Source of the DNA: an uncultured Alphaproteobacteria bacterium
GTDB lineage: Bacteria; Pseudomonadota; Alphaproteobacteria; Sneathiellales; Sneathiellaceae
Direction of reading: 5' to 3'
Assembly: GCA_937910835.1 (NCBI GenBank)
Contig: CALEMG010000005.1
Coordinates: forward strand, 1-20,057
Length of the DNA stretch: 20,057 nt
The position numbers were made by a program, and so were the translations under genes. The notes under the pieces were generated by a model. The model saw only the letters and a program-made list of their open reading frames with translations. It was not told the origin of the DNA and made no database searches. Shown here piece by piece: positions 6,529 to 14,240 of this stretch; positions within the stretch are counted from its first letter, which is position 1, and each line of letters opens with the position of its first letter.

Positions 6529-7413
6529 CTATCCCATCCTTTCGGAGGCATAGCTGCCCGGGCTTGCAGGGAAGACGACCGTTTTATTCCCGTTTAGGAA
6601 TACCCGCAGGTGGATATGGGCATGGATTGCGCGAGAGAGAACCTGACTTTCAACATCGCGGCCAAGACTCACGTAATCTGCCGGGCTTTGCGCGTGGCTG
6701 ACGCGGACTGTATCCTGCTCGATAATCGGGCCTTCATCGAGATCCGCTGTGACATAATGAGAAGTCGCCCCGATCAGCTTGACACCTCGCTCGAACGCCT
6801 GCTTGTAGGGGTTGGCGCCCTTAAAGCTCGGCAGGAAAGAATGGTGAATATTGATAATCCGCCCTGACATCTTCTTGCACATTTCGTCTGACAGAACCTG
6901 CATATAGCGCGCAAGGACGATAAGCTCCGCGCCGGTTTCCTCAACAATTGCCATCTGCCTGGCTTCGGCTTCTTTTTTGTTCTCCTTCGTCACCTTGATA
7001 TGGTGGAAGGGGATATCGTGATTGACGACGACCTTCTGATAGTCGAAGTGATTGGAAATCACGGCGACGATCTCGATCGGCAACGCGCCGATCCTCCACC
7101 GGTACAGGAGATCGTTGAGGCAATGGCCGAAGCGGGAGACCATGATAACCACCTTCATTTTCTCCGATTCATCATGGAAACCGAATTGCATTCCGAACCG
7201 CGCGCCGACTTCGGCGAAGCCGTCTGACAATGAGGAAAGATCTTTGCCTTCCTCGCTTTGGAAGCTGATCCGCATAAAAAAGTTGCCGGTTTCCTGATCG
7301 TCAAACTGGGCGCTGTCAGTAATATTGCAGCCATTTGTGGCAAGAAATGCGGAAATGGCCGCGACGATCCCCCGCGTGGATTTGCATTTTACGGTAAGCG
7401 CAAATGATTGCAT
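6529..7413 (-). CDS. purU: Formyltetrahydrofolate deformylase, 294 aa
   Basis: PurU hydrolyses 10-formyl-tetrahydrofolate to formate and free tetrahydrofolate. Residues 1-80 form an ACT-type regulatory domain (ALTVKCKSTRGIVAAIS). The rest is a formyltransferase fold starting at KMKVVIMVSRFGHCL. The catalytic triad known from glycinamide ribonucleotide transformylase is visible: N188 and H190 in INIHHSFLPSFKGANPY and D226 in TADLDEGPII, with H219 at the expected distance. The length is normal for the family. It follows soxG by 30 bases, so it is very likely the last gene of the sox operon. There it would recycle tetrahydrofolate after sarcosine oxidase has loaded it with C1 units and dispose of the carbon as formate. 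The start at 7413 is ATG with AGGAAAG about 11 bases upstream. Confidence 0.95.
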   Translation of the reverse strand: MQSFALTVKCKSTRGIVAAISAFLATNGCNITDSAQFDDQETGNFFMRISFQSEEGKDLSSLSDGFAEVGARFGMQFGFHDESEKMKVVIMVSRFGHCLNDLLYRWRIGALPIEIVAVISNHFDYQKVVVNHDIPFHHIKVTKENKKEAEARQMAIVEETGAELIVLARYMQVLSDEMCKKMSGRIINIHHSFLPSFKGANPYKQAFERGVKLIGATSHYVTADLDEGPIIEQDTVRVSHAQSPADYVSLGRDVESQVLSRAIHAHIHLRVFLNGNKTVVFPASPGSYASERMG

Positions 7414-7443
7414 GACGAAGTTACTTTCCTGAAAGACTAGATG

Positions 7444-8016
7444 TCAGGCGACACTATGTGCCGCCGTGACGAGAGTATGATGAAGTGAGGACGCCGAGGA
7501 GCGGGGCCCGAGGATTGTAAAATTCCTACCTGATTCACGGCAGATGATCAAGCAACCGAGGTGCTCGATTAGACATCGTGTGGCATGTCCCGCCGCGAGC
7601 GCTTTACTGTTCAGGTTGCATAAACGCTCTAACATTGGGACCAGATCATCGCCCGTTAGGTCGAAAATAACCCAACCGTCGGTCTGCTCTGTCACGCTGG
7701 CGGTATCCTTGACGAGGTCTTTTATTTCCGCAGCATAATCGGGATGCTCCGACAGCGGTGCCATAAGGAACCACTGGCCATTCCCCGTCCATATCGCGGT
7801 GGCACTTTCTGATAATACGGCTCGGCCCGGACCGGGCAACTCTCCGTCGAGGACCGGTGTCAGAAGTGTTTGCAAATCCTGACCCCGCCCCTGTCGAACG
7901 GCGAGGGAGGCAATTGCGAAATTGGGATTCTCGCAGAGGGTGATGCCGCCAATTATGTCAGTGGTAGATGTGGTCTTTCCAAGTGCGGTCAGTGGCGTAA
8001 GTATGTGATCAGACAC
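7444..8016 (-). CDS. soxG: Sarcosine oxidase gamma subunit, 190 aa
   Basis: SoxG is the gamma subunit of heterotetrameric sarcosine oxidase and resembles part of the glycine-cleavage T-protein fold. Visible family features are the N-terminal SPLxxL-like LTPLTALGK, LPGPGRAVLSESATAIWTG and the C-terminal region CLIEHLGCLIICRESGRNF. The frame is open from 8082, but I choose the GTG at 8016, which begins VSDHILTPL. It has AGGAG 9 bases upstream and overlaps the end of soxA by 8 bases, the usual tight packing of these genes. The longer frame would add 22 unlikely Arg/Ser-rich residues. The protein has no catalytic site of its own. It stabilises the complex with SoxA. It is followed after 30 bases by purU. 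Confidence 0.88.
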   Translation of the reverse strand: MSDHILTPLTALGKTTSTTDIIGGITLCENPNFAIASLAVRQGRGQDLQTLLTPVLDGELPGPGRAVLSESATAIWTGNGQWFLMAPLSEHPDYAAEIKDLVKDTASVTEQTDGWVIFDLTGDDLVPMLERLCNLNSKALAAGHATRCLIEHLGCLIICRESGRNFTILGPRSSASSLHHTLVTAAHSVA

Positions 8017-10966
8017 GGAGCCGTTCTCCTTCCGGGTCGATGAAATGGGGACCGGTGACCGTCGCCTCGATATCGCCATCATCGAGCGGGTTTACAATAC
8101 GGATCACGTCGCCATGACGCTGATCTCCTTTTTTAAGGAAAGCAAGTCCGATGGAAGAGCCAATATGCGGCGAATAGGCGGTGGAGGTGACCCAACCCTG
8201 ATCATTGGCGGCGCTTGCGATTTCCCCGATGTTCATCAAATGTGCGCCAGCAAGGATCGTACTATCCGCACTTACCGGGGTCAGACCGACCAATCGATAA
8301 TCATCCTCCCGGATCAAATGCGGGCGGCCTGCGAGAACCCGGCCGATGCTGTCTTTCTTTTGCGAGACCATACGTCCCATGCCAAGCATGGCGGCGGTAC
8401 TCTGGCCGTTTAGCTCGTTCCCTGCGGCGTGACCCTTCTCGATCCGGAGGACACCCAGCGCCTCCGTCCCGTAGGGAATGGCATCGAACTCCCTGCCCGC
8501 CTCCATCAGCCGTCGGATGAGAGCATCGCCATACCTTGTAGGAACGGCAATCTCATAGGCCAGCTCCCCGGAGAAGGAAATCCGGAAAAGCCGCGCGCGC
8601 AATCCGCCGCAGATCGTGACCTCACCGCAGGCCATATAGGGGAAGGCCTCGTTCGAGATGTCATATGCGGGATCGACGATTTTTTGCAGGAGCTTGCGCG
8701 CGTTCGGTCCCGCCACCGCGAACTGCGCCCACGCTTCGGTGGTTGAGATGAGCTGCACATCAAGACCCGGCCAGAGGCATTGACGGCAAAATTCCATATG
8801 ACGGAAGACAGACACTGCATTGGCGGTTGTCGTCGTCACAACGAAATGATCCTCGGCAAGCCGTGCTGCGGTGCCGTCATCCATGGCGAGGCCATCCTCA
8901 CGCAGCATCAGGCCATAGCGCGTCTTGCCGACGGGCAGTTTGGCGAAACCATTGCTATAGATATGGTTGAGGAATTCTGCCGCATCCGCGCCCTGCACAT
9001 CAATCTTACCCAGCGTCGTTACATCACAAACGCCGCCGGATTTCCGAACGGCAAGAACCTCCCGGTCAACTGATTGCCGCCAGTGGGTTTCACCTTCTAT
9101 CGGGAACCATTGGGCACGGAGCCAGTTGCCTGCCTCTACAAAGATCGCGCCCTGTTCCTCCGCCCATTTATGGCTGGGGGTCAGGCGATAGGGCCGAAAC
9201 TCCTTACCCCGCGATCGTCCGGCGAAGGCCCCGATGGAAACCGGCGTATAGGGCGGGCGAAAGATAGTTGTGCCAACGTCGGGAATGGCTTTCCCGTCAA
9301 GATCGGCCAGAACGGCGAGTGCACCGATGTTCGCCGTTTTCCCCTGATCCGTCGCCATGCCAAGGGTGGTGTAGCGTTTCACATGCTCAACAGATTTAAA
9401 TCCTTCCTGATGGGCGAGTTTGATGTCCTTGACCGTGACATCGTTCTGCAGGTCGAGCCAGGCGCGGCCCTTCCCGCCTTTTACATACCAGAAGGGGGCG
9501 GCATTGATGGGCGCATCCTCCGCCTCGGGAAGGTCCGGCATATGGGCGGAGATATCCAAATCCTCAAGCGCGTCGATGGCTTTTTCCGCGCCTGATTTAA
9601 GCGCACCACGGGTCGAGAAAATCCCCGCCGCCGCTCCGGCAACACGCAGCAACGGGTCGCCGTCTGGCGCGGGAATAAAGGCGGAGATGGCTTTATTCCA
9701 GACCGGCCTCCCGCGCTTATGGCAAGTCAGATGCACATTCGGGTTCCATCCGCCCGCAAGCCCGAGCGCGCCACAAGCGATCTCCTTCACCGATCCATCC
9801 TGAAGCCGGACTTTAACGGATCTGAGGCCTAGTCTTCCGCGACTGTTGATGATCTCCCCGCCCGAAAAAACTTCGAACTCTTTCCATGTCGGGGCATTGG
9901 TGCGGCAATCAACCAGGGCGGCGATGTTGACGCCATTCGCCGATAGATCACGGGCTGTGCGGTGGCCGTCATCGTTATTGGTGAAGATGACAACGTCCTT
10001 CGACGCTGTTACCGCCCATCGGTTGGCATAGGCGCGCATGGCGCCTGCGAGCATAATGCCCGGTCGATCGTTATTTTCAAAGGCGATGGGCCGCTCGGTC
10101 GCTCCGGCGGTTAGGAGCGCGCGCTTCGCGTGGATGCGCCAAAGCACTTGCCGTGGTTTATGCGGCTGTGGTTCAAGAACATGGTCAAGTACCCGCTCCA
10201 CTGCGCCGAAAATGCCATGATCATACTGACCGAAAACGGTAGTTCGCGTCATTAGCCGCACATTCGGTAGGTTTGACAATTCCCCGATAACGTCAGCTGT
10301 CCAGTCTGATCCTTGTCGAACTGACAGAAGGTCCTTCTCCGCTAACAGCCGCCCGCCCATGAGAAAATCTTCATCCGCAAGAATGACATCTGCGCCTGCC
10401 CGGCCTGCCGTCAAGGCCGCCGCAAGCCCGCTTGGCCCAGCCCCGATAATCAAAAGGTCGCAATGCAGGAAGCCCTTGTCGTAGGTATCTGTATCTTCTT
10501 CCCCCGACAGGCGGCCGAGCCCGGCAGCGCGACGGATGGCCGGTTCATAAACCTTCTCCCAGAAAGCAGAAGGCCACATAAAGGTTTTGTAGTAAAACCC
10601 CGCCGAGAGGAAAGAGGAGAGCGCATCATTGATTGCGAGAACATCGAAGCGAAGAGAGGGAAACTTGTTCTGGCTTTCCGCTTTCAGCCCGTCATACAGC
10701 TCCGTCACGGTCGCGCGGCTATTGGGTTCTCGCCGCGCGCCACTTCGAAGTTCGACGAGTGCATTTGGTTCCTCCGATCCGGCGGAAAAGACACCGCGCG
10801 GGCGATGATATTTAAAACTCCGCCCCATCAGGCGGACATCATTGGCGAGCAGCGCGGATGCGAGCGTGTCGCCAGCATAGCCGGTATAGCTTTTGCCATC
10901 GAAGGAGAAGGAGAGGGGACGGCGCCGCTCGATCAGACCGCCTTCAAGGCGGTTTCTCTGGCTCAT
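8009..10966 (-). CDS. soxA: Sarcosine oxidase alpha subunit, 985 aa
   Basis: SoxA is the large subunit of heterotetrameric sarcosine oxidase. It binds NAD+ and tetrahydrofolate and takes up the formaldehyde unit as 5,10-methylene-tetrahydrofolate. Domains in order: an N-terminal ferredoxin-like domain without iron-sulfur cysteines (ending FKYHRPRGVFSAGSEEPNAL); a Rossmann-type nucleotide-binding motif LLIIGAGPSGLAAALTAGRA at about residues 172-191; a pyridine nucleotide-disulfide oxidoreductase region; and, from about residue 600, a folate-binding T-protein (GCV_T) domain. The frame extends to a GTG at 10975, but I prefer the ATG at 10966. It forms an ATGA overlap with the soxD stop and has a GGGGTGGG purine-rich stretch just upstream. 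The length matches the family. Related paralogues act on other N-methyl amines such as proline betaine intermediates, so sarcosine is the likely but not proven substrate. Confidence 0.95.
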   Translation of the reverse strand: MSQRNRLEGGLIERRRPLSFSFDGKSYTGYAGDTLASALLANDVRLMGRSFKYHRPRGVFSAGSEEPNALVELRSGARREPNSRATVTELYDGLKAESQNKFPSLRFDVLAINDALSSFLSAGFYYKTFMWPSAFWEKVYEPAIRRAAGLGRLSGEEDTDTYDKGFLHCDLLIIGAGPSGLAAALTAGRAGADVILADEDFLMGGRLLAEKDLLSVRQGSDWTADVIGELSNLPNVRLMTRTTVFGQYDHGIFGAVERVLDHVLEPQPHKPRQVLWRIHAKRALLTAGATERPIAFENNDRPGIMLAGAMRAYANRWAVTASKDVVIFTNNDDGHRTARDLSANGVNIAALVDCRTNAPTWKEFEVFSGGEIINSRGRLGLRSVKVRLQDGSVKEIACGALGLAGGWNPNVHLTCHKRGRPVWNKAISAFIPAPDGDPLLRVAGAAAGIFSTRGALKSGAEKAIDALEDLDISAHMPDLPEAEDAPINAAPFWYVKGGKGRAWLDLQNDVTVKDIKLAHQEGFKSVEHVKRYTTLGMATDQGKTANIGALAVLADLDGKAIPDVGTTIFRPPYTPVSIGAFAGRSRGKEFRPYRLTPSHKWAEEQGAIFVEAGNWLRAQWFPIEGETHWRQSVDREVLAVRKSGGVCDVTTLGKIDVQGADAAEFLNHIYSNGFAKLPVGKTRYGLMLREDGLAMDDGTAARLAEDHFVVTTTTANAVSVFRHMEFCRQCLWPGLDVQLISTTEAWAQFAVAGPNARKLLQKIVDPAYDISNEAFPYMACGEVTICGGLRARLFRISFSGELAYEIAVPTRYGDALIRRLMEAGREFDAIPYGTEALGVLRIEKGHAAGNELNGQSTAAMLGMGRMVSQKKDSIGRVLAGRPHLIREDDYRLVGLTPVSADSTILAGAHLMNIGEIASAANDQGWVTSTAYSPHIGSSIGLAFLKKGDQRHGDVIRIVNPLDDGDIEATVTGPHFIDPEGERLRV

Positions 10967-11250
10967 CTGTCCCACCCCCGTCGTTTCGCATAGTCGGAGG
11001 CCAGCTCGACAAGGGAAATCTCCTGGGTCGTCGTATCGCGCGTCACCACCAGCCAGGACCGAAGCCCTTGCTCATGAAACCAGAGCTCCTTATGACTGCC
11101 CGCGGGGTTATCCCGAAGATAGAGATAGTCATGAAAGTCATCGAGAGCTGTTTCCGCGTTCGCGTCCGGCCGGTCGATCAGGCTGGCGTCGCCATGATAG
11201 ACAAATTCCTGCGCATCGCGGGGCCCGAGTAAGGGATGGTTGATAATCAT
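10963..11250 (-). CDS. soxD: Sarcosine oxidase delta subunit, zinc-site variant, 95 aa
   Basis: SoxD is the smallest subunit of heterotetrameric sarcosine oxidase. The family pattern is clear: GPRDAQEF, LYLRDNPAG, LWFHEQGLRSWLVVTRDT. In the well-studied enzyme a zinc ion is held by Cys6, Cys9, His59 and Cys63. Here the CPxCG motif reads HPLLG (residues 5-9) and the HxxxC motif reads HEQGL, so only His59 remains and Leu63 replaces the last cysteine. The subunit therefore probably does not bind zinc in the usual way. I chose the ATG at 11250, 7 bases after the soxB stop. The longer frame to 11298 would overlap soxB and adds non-family residues. Its stop overlaps the soxA start by ATGA. Loss of the cysteines may mark a subfamily and not decay, because the rest of the protein is well preserved. 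Confidence 0.9.
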   Translation of the reverse strand: MIINHPLLGPRDAQEFVYHGDASLIDRPDANAETALDDFHDYLYLRDNPAGSHKELWFHEQGLRSWLVVTRDTTTQEISLVELASDYAKRRGWDR

Positions 11251-11257
11251 GGTCGGC

Positions 11258-12508
11258 TCAATGCAGGTTCGGCTGGGCGCCCGCGCCCTTTTCGTCAATC
11301 ATGGCGCCGGACCGGAACCGGTCCAGCCGCAGCATCGTTGCCGTTTCATGCGGTGTGTCGGTCGCCAATAAATGCGCAAACACATAGCCCGAAGCGGGTG
11401 TCGCCTTGAACCCGCCATAGCACCAGCCGCCATTAAAATAGAGCCCGTCGATCGGGGTATGATCGATGAAGGGGGAGCCATCCATCGACATATCCATCAA
11501 TCCGCCCCACATCCGCAGGAGCCGAGCCCGGCCGATCATGGGCATCAGGGCCATGCCACCCTCCAGCACATCCTCGACAACGGGCAGGTTACCGCGCTGG
11601 GCATAGCTATTATAGCCGTCGATATCACCGCCGAAAACAAGCCCTCCCTTGTCCGACTGACTTACGTAGAAATGCCCCGCCCCGAAGGTAATGACGCCCG
11701 GGATCACCGGCTTCAGTCCTTCGGAGACGAAGGCCTGCAACACATGGCTTTCGATCGGCAGGCGCAGGCCCGCCATCGCCATCACACGGGACGAATTGCC
11801 GGCGACCGCAACGCCGACCTTTTTCGCGCCGATATATCCGCGGCTGGTCTCCACCCCCTTGATCGCGCCTTTCTCGATCTTAAAGCCGGTCACCTCGCAG
11901 TTCTGAATGATGTCCACACCATAGCTGTCTGCAGAACGGGCATAGCCCCAAGCAACGGCGTCATGGCGCACCGTGCCGCCGCGCCGCTGCAACAGCCCGC
12001 CTTTAATCGGGAAGCGCGCATTCTCGAAATCAAGGAAGGGGGCCATCTCGCGGACCTGAGTTTCATCAAGCAGTTCCGCATCCGCACCATTCAGGATCAT
12101 CGCATTGCCGCGCCGACGGTAGGCATCGCGCTGGGCGTCGCTATGACAGAGATTGAGAATGCCGCGCTGGCTGACCATGGCATTATAGTTAAGGTCCTGC
12201 TCCAGTCCCTCCCAGAGTTTGAGGGAGAATTCGTACAACGGCTCGTTGCCGTCGAGCAGATAGTTGGATCGGATGATCGTCGTGTTCCGGCCAACATTTC
12301 CGCTGCCGATCCAGCCTTTTTCCAACACGGCAATGCGCGCCTTCTTATAAACCTTCGCGAGATAATGCGCCGTCGCCAACCCATGACCGCCGCCGCCGAC
12401 GATGACGTAATCATAATCGGTCTGTGGGGCGGGATCACGCCACGCCGGTTTCCATCCGGTGTGCCCCCGCAATCCTTCCATCAGCACTTTAAGAGCGGAA
12501 TAGCGCAA
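11258..12508 (-). CDS. soxB: Sarcosine oxidase beta subunit, 416 aa
   Basis: SoxB is the catalytic flavoprotein subunit of heterotetrameric sarcosine oxidase. It oxidises the N-methyl group of sarcosine at a non-covalent FAD and passes electrons to a covalently bound FMN. The FAD-binding motif is VIVGGGGHGLATAHYLAK, with the glycines at residues 38-43. The segment GGTVRHDAVAWGYAR contains His182, which matches the histidine that links FMN in the family. A C-terminal glycine-rich stretch (LYFNGGWCYGGFKATPASG) closes the FAD site. The start is TTG at 12508, supported by AAGGAG 6 bases upstream and by the family-like beginning MRYSALKVL. It is the first gene of the soxBDAG-purU operon. A perfect inverted repeat lies just upstream, so the operon is probably controlled there. 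Confidence 0.95.
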   Translation of the reverse strand: MRYSALKVLMEGLRGHTGWKPAWRDPAPQTDYDYVIVGGGGHGLATAHYLAKVYKKARIAVLEKGWIGSGNVGRNTTIIRSNYLLDGNEPLYEFSLKLWEGLEQDLNYNAMVSQRGILNLCHSDAQRDAYRRRGNAMILNGADAELLDETQVREMAPFLDFENARFPIKGGLLQRRGGTVRHDAVAWGYARSADSYGVDIIQNCEVTGFKIEKGAIKGVETSRGYIGAKKVGVAVAGNSSRVMAMAGLRLPIESHVLQAFVSEGLKPVIPGVITFGAGHFYVSQSDKGGLVFGGDIDGYNSYAQRGNLPVVEDVLEGGMALMPMIGRARLLRMWGGLMDMSMDGSPFIDHTPIDGLYFNGGWCYGGFKATPASGYVFAHLLATDTPHETATMLRLDRFRSGAMIDEKGAGAQPNLH

Positions 12509-12533
12509 AACTGGCTCCTTTTCACGATAGCCT

Positions 12534-12567
12534 GAACAATCGCATAATGCCTTTAATCCGATTGTTC
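12534..12567. promoter_or_regulatory. Inverted repeat, candidate operator of soxBDAG-purU
   Basis: GAACAATCG (12534-12542) and CGATTGTTC (12559-12567) are perfect 9-base arms separated by 16 bases. The centre lies about 42 bases upstream of the soxB start codon. The repeat overlaps the candidate -35/-10 boxes, so a bound regulator could block transcription. No regulator gene lies beside it in this window. Confidence 0.55.
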
Positions 12568-12573
12568 TGACAG
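12544..12573 (-). promoter_or_regulatory. Candidate sox operon promoter
   Basis: On the minus strand CTGTCA (12568-12573) and CATTAT (12544-12549) are separated by 18 bases. Each matches four of six consensus positions, so this is a modest candidate. It is supported mainly by its position about 36 to 65 bases before the TTG start of soxB and by its overlap with the inverted repeat. Confidence 0.3.
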
Positions 12574-12887
12574 GGTCATGATTGGCATCAAAAAAGACAT
12601 GTACCGCTTGATTATATGGGAGAAACGCAGAATGGGAGTTCTTTTTGGGCGGAATATAGCGACTGTATTTTCTGCGGCGGCCAGCTTGGCGATACTTGTA
12701 AGCGGTGGTGGAGGGACCTTACTCATCATTGTCATGACGCAAGCTTTTGGCCTCAGCCGGACAGGTTTGAGGCAGTTTCGCCATTATTGTTATACGTTGA
12801 TGACTTATTTCGGCGCTATTGCCTACAGCGTTGCTGGATTTCTCGCCTTGGCCAGCCCTAGCCTGCGCAACTTTCGCTCTGTATCAA

Positions 12888-12973
12888 TGGTGCCCCTGGC
12901 CTGACTCGAACAGGCACGCCCTAAGGACAACAGATTTTGAATCTGTCGCGTCTACCAATTCCGCCACAGGGGC
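12888..12973 (-). tRNA. tRNA-Leu (anticodon CAA)
   Basis: The reverse complement folds as a leucine tRNA of 86 bases. The acceptor stem GCCCCTG pairs with CAGGGGC. The D arm contains GGCGGAATTGGTAGACGC. The anticodon stem ACAGA/TCTGT encloses the loop TTCAAAA, with anticodon CAA reading UUG codons. A long variable arm, typical of class II tRNAs, follows, then the T arm with GTTCGAGTC. The discriminator base is A, and the 3' CCA is encoded (12888-12890). A strong promoter lies directly upstream. Confidence 0.97.
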
Positions 12974-12989
12974 TGCGTCGAAAATCCGC

Positions 12990-13017
12990 ACTATAGCGAT
13001 GAATGGAGGCGGGTCAA
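12990..13017 (-). promoter_or_regulatory. Promoter of tRNA-Leu
   Basis: On the minus strand TTGACC (13012-13017) and TATAGT (12990-12995) are separated by 16 bases. Both boxes are close to the sigma-70 consensus. Transcription would start about 7 bases downstream of the -10 box, roughly 10 bases before the mature tRNA 5' end at 12973. Confidence 0.7.
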
Positions 13018-13083
13018 TAGGCGTTCTGACCAGACGCGCATCGGTAGGATTAATAACGATAAAGATTGAGACCTCATTAAAAA

Positions 13084-13101
13084 ACGGCTAAAAAGAGCCG
13101 T
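13084..13101. terminator. Bidirectional terminator-like hairpin
   Basis: ACGGCT (13084-13089) and AGCCGT (13096-13101) form a 6-bp stem with a 6-base A-rich loop. On the minus strand the stem is followed by a run of six T. On the plus strand it is followed by CTTCCTTTTTGTTTT. It lies between the divergent tRNA-Leu promoter and yqaA, where no obvious transcript needs to end, so its job is unclear. Confidence 0.45.
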
Positions 13102-13137
13102 CTTCCTTTTTGTTTTATTCAGGTTCTGGCCCGCTCT

Positions 13138-13719
13138 ATGCTGCGACGTTTGTATGATTTCACCATGGGACTGGCGGCAAAGCCGCGGGCAAAGTGGTAT
13201 CTGGGGGGCTATTCCTTTGCCGAAAGCTCCTTTTTCCCCATTCCACCGGATGTCCTATTGATTCCAATGGTGCTTGCCAACCGTCGGGAAGCATGGCGGC
13301 TTGCGTTCATCTGTAGCCTGACCTCGGTTGTTGGCGGGCTGTTCGGATATCTCGTCGGGTATCTCTTTTTTGATCTGGTGGGCGCACCGATCATTGATTT
13401 TTATGGCTATACGGACAAATTCGATAGTTTTACAGATGCCTACAATGAATGGGGCGGATGGATTGTTGCCTTTTTCGGGCTGACCCCGTTTCCTTACAAG
13501 GTTATCACCATCGCTAGCGGGGTAACCCATCTGGATGTCCTGATTTTTATTCTTGCCTCTGTCATTTCGCGGAGCCTAAGATTTTTTATCGTCGCGGGTC
13601 TCCTCTGGAAATTCGGAGCACCGATCCAGATATTCATCGAGAAATACCTCGGCCTGCTGACCGTTCTTTTCTTTGTTTTGTTGATTGGCGGGTTTATAGC
13701 CATCAAATACATGCTCTAG
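13138..13719 (+). CDS. YqaA family inner-membrane protein, 193 aa
   Basis: This is an integral membrane protein of the YqaA group, related to the DedA/VTT (SNARE-associated) superfamily, whose members are linked to lipid transport across the membrane. The N-terminal signature SFAESSFFPIPPDVLLIPMV (residues 26-45) is characteristic. Further hydrophobic segments span roughly residues 55-90, 104-120, 133-155 and 170-190, and GLTPFPYKVITIASGV (residues 114-129) is the conserved re-entrant-like segment. The ATG at 13138 fits the family beginning (MLRRLYDFTMGLAA), although the Shine-Dalgarno is weak. It is the first gene of a three-gene operon, 20 bases before dsbB, an order I regard as common in alphaproteobacteria. 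The exact substrate is not known. Confidence 0.88.
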   Translation: MLRRLYDFTMGLAAKPRAKWYLGGYSFAESSFFPIPPDVLLIPMVLANRREAWRLAFICSLTSVVGGLFGYLVGYLFFDLVGAPIIDFYGYTDKFDSFTDAYNEWGGWIVAFFGLTPFPYKVITIASGVTHLDVLIFILASVISRSLRFFIVAGLLWKFGAPIQIFIEKYLGLLTVLFFVLLIGGFIAIKYML

Positions 13720-13739
13720 GGCGCAGGAAAAGGCGGGTT

Positions 13740-14231
13740 GTGTTGGCTTACTTGATGAAAAACGCGTTGTGGGTGGCACTGTTGGGGAGTGTTGGCGCGC
13801 TCGGCACAGCCATTATTGCGCAGTATGAGTATGACCTTTGGCCCTGTGTTCTTTGTCTTTATCAGCGCTGGCCGTATGCTGCGGTCATCATGATATCTCT
13901 TGCCGGGATTGCCTTGCATAAGCGCATCGGGTTGGGTCCGTTTCTTTTGCTGTGCGCGCTGGGTTTTGCGGTGACGGCCGCCATCGGCGGATATCACGTG
14001 GGTGTGGAGCAGGGCTGGTGGGAAGGCACGGCGGAATGTGTTGGCGATACGGCCAAGGCCAGCAGTCTACAGGAATTGAAGGCCAAGATCATGTCAACAC
14101 CCATTGTCCGCTGCGATGAAGTTGCCTGGTCCCTTTTTGGGATTTCCATGGCGGGCTATAATATCGTTGCTGGCGCAATTCTGGCTGTTTTTTCCCTAAT
14201 TGCTGCGCTAAGTTCCTTCAAGGATAGGTAA
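13740..14231 (+). CDS. dsbB: Disulfide bond formation protein B, 163 aa
   Basis: DsbB is the inner-membrane enzyme that reoxidises DsbA-type periplasmic thiol oxidases and passes the electrons to ubiquinone. Four transmembrane helices are visible (about residues 8-27, 44-62, 66-85, 137-157). The first periplasmic loop carries the quinone-linked CxxC, WPCVLCLYQRWPY, with C36 and C39. The second loop carries C100 and C125, the latter in CDEVAWSLFGISMAGYN. The start is GTG at 13740, or possibly the ATG at 13755. An AGGA lies 11 bases before the GTG. It is followed after 9 bases by coq7, a ubiquinone biosynthesis gene, which makes functional sense because DsbB uses ubiquinone. Cysteine-rich exported proteins of the island could be clients, but that is speculation. 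Confidence 0.92.
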   Translation: MLAYLMKNALWVALLGSVGALGTAIIAQYEYDLWPCVLCLYQRWPYAAVIMISLAGIALHKRIGLGPFLLLCALGFAVTAAIGGYHVGVEQGWWEGTAECVGDTAKASSLQELKAKIMSTPIVRCDEVAWSLFGISMAGYNIVAGAILAVFSLIAALSSFKDR

Positions 14232-14240
14232 GGATTGGCA

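Larger units (their letters stand above)
12509..12887. other. Sox operon leader and intergenic region
   Basis: This 379-base stretch separates soxB from tRNA-Leu; both are read on the minus strand. The left 70 bases hold the soxB Shine-Dalgarno, a candidate promoter and an inverted repeat. The rest holds no gene I can support. A plus-strand frame from 12578 encodes a hydrophobic 108-residue product but ends inside the antisense strand of the tRNA and lacks a good ribosome binding site. I see no terminator with a clear T-run after the tRNA. Confidence 0.5.

Noticed and set aside
11372..12535. 387-residue plus-strand frame opposite soxB
   Set aside because: It is an antisense shadow of a clearly recognisable gene in GC-rich sequence; the product is His/Ala/Arg-rich without motifs.
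12578..12904. Plus-strand hydrophobic 108-residue frame
   Set aside because: It ends inside the antisense of tRNA-Leu, has no convincing ribosome binding site, and I recognise no family. A real small membrane protein cannot be fully excluded.
12819..13091. Plus-strand 90-residue frame containing WPDSNRHALRTTDFESVAS
   Set aside because: This is the well-known false product of reading the antisense strand of a tRNA-Leu gene.
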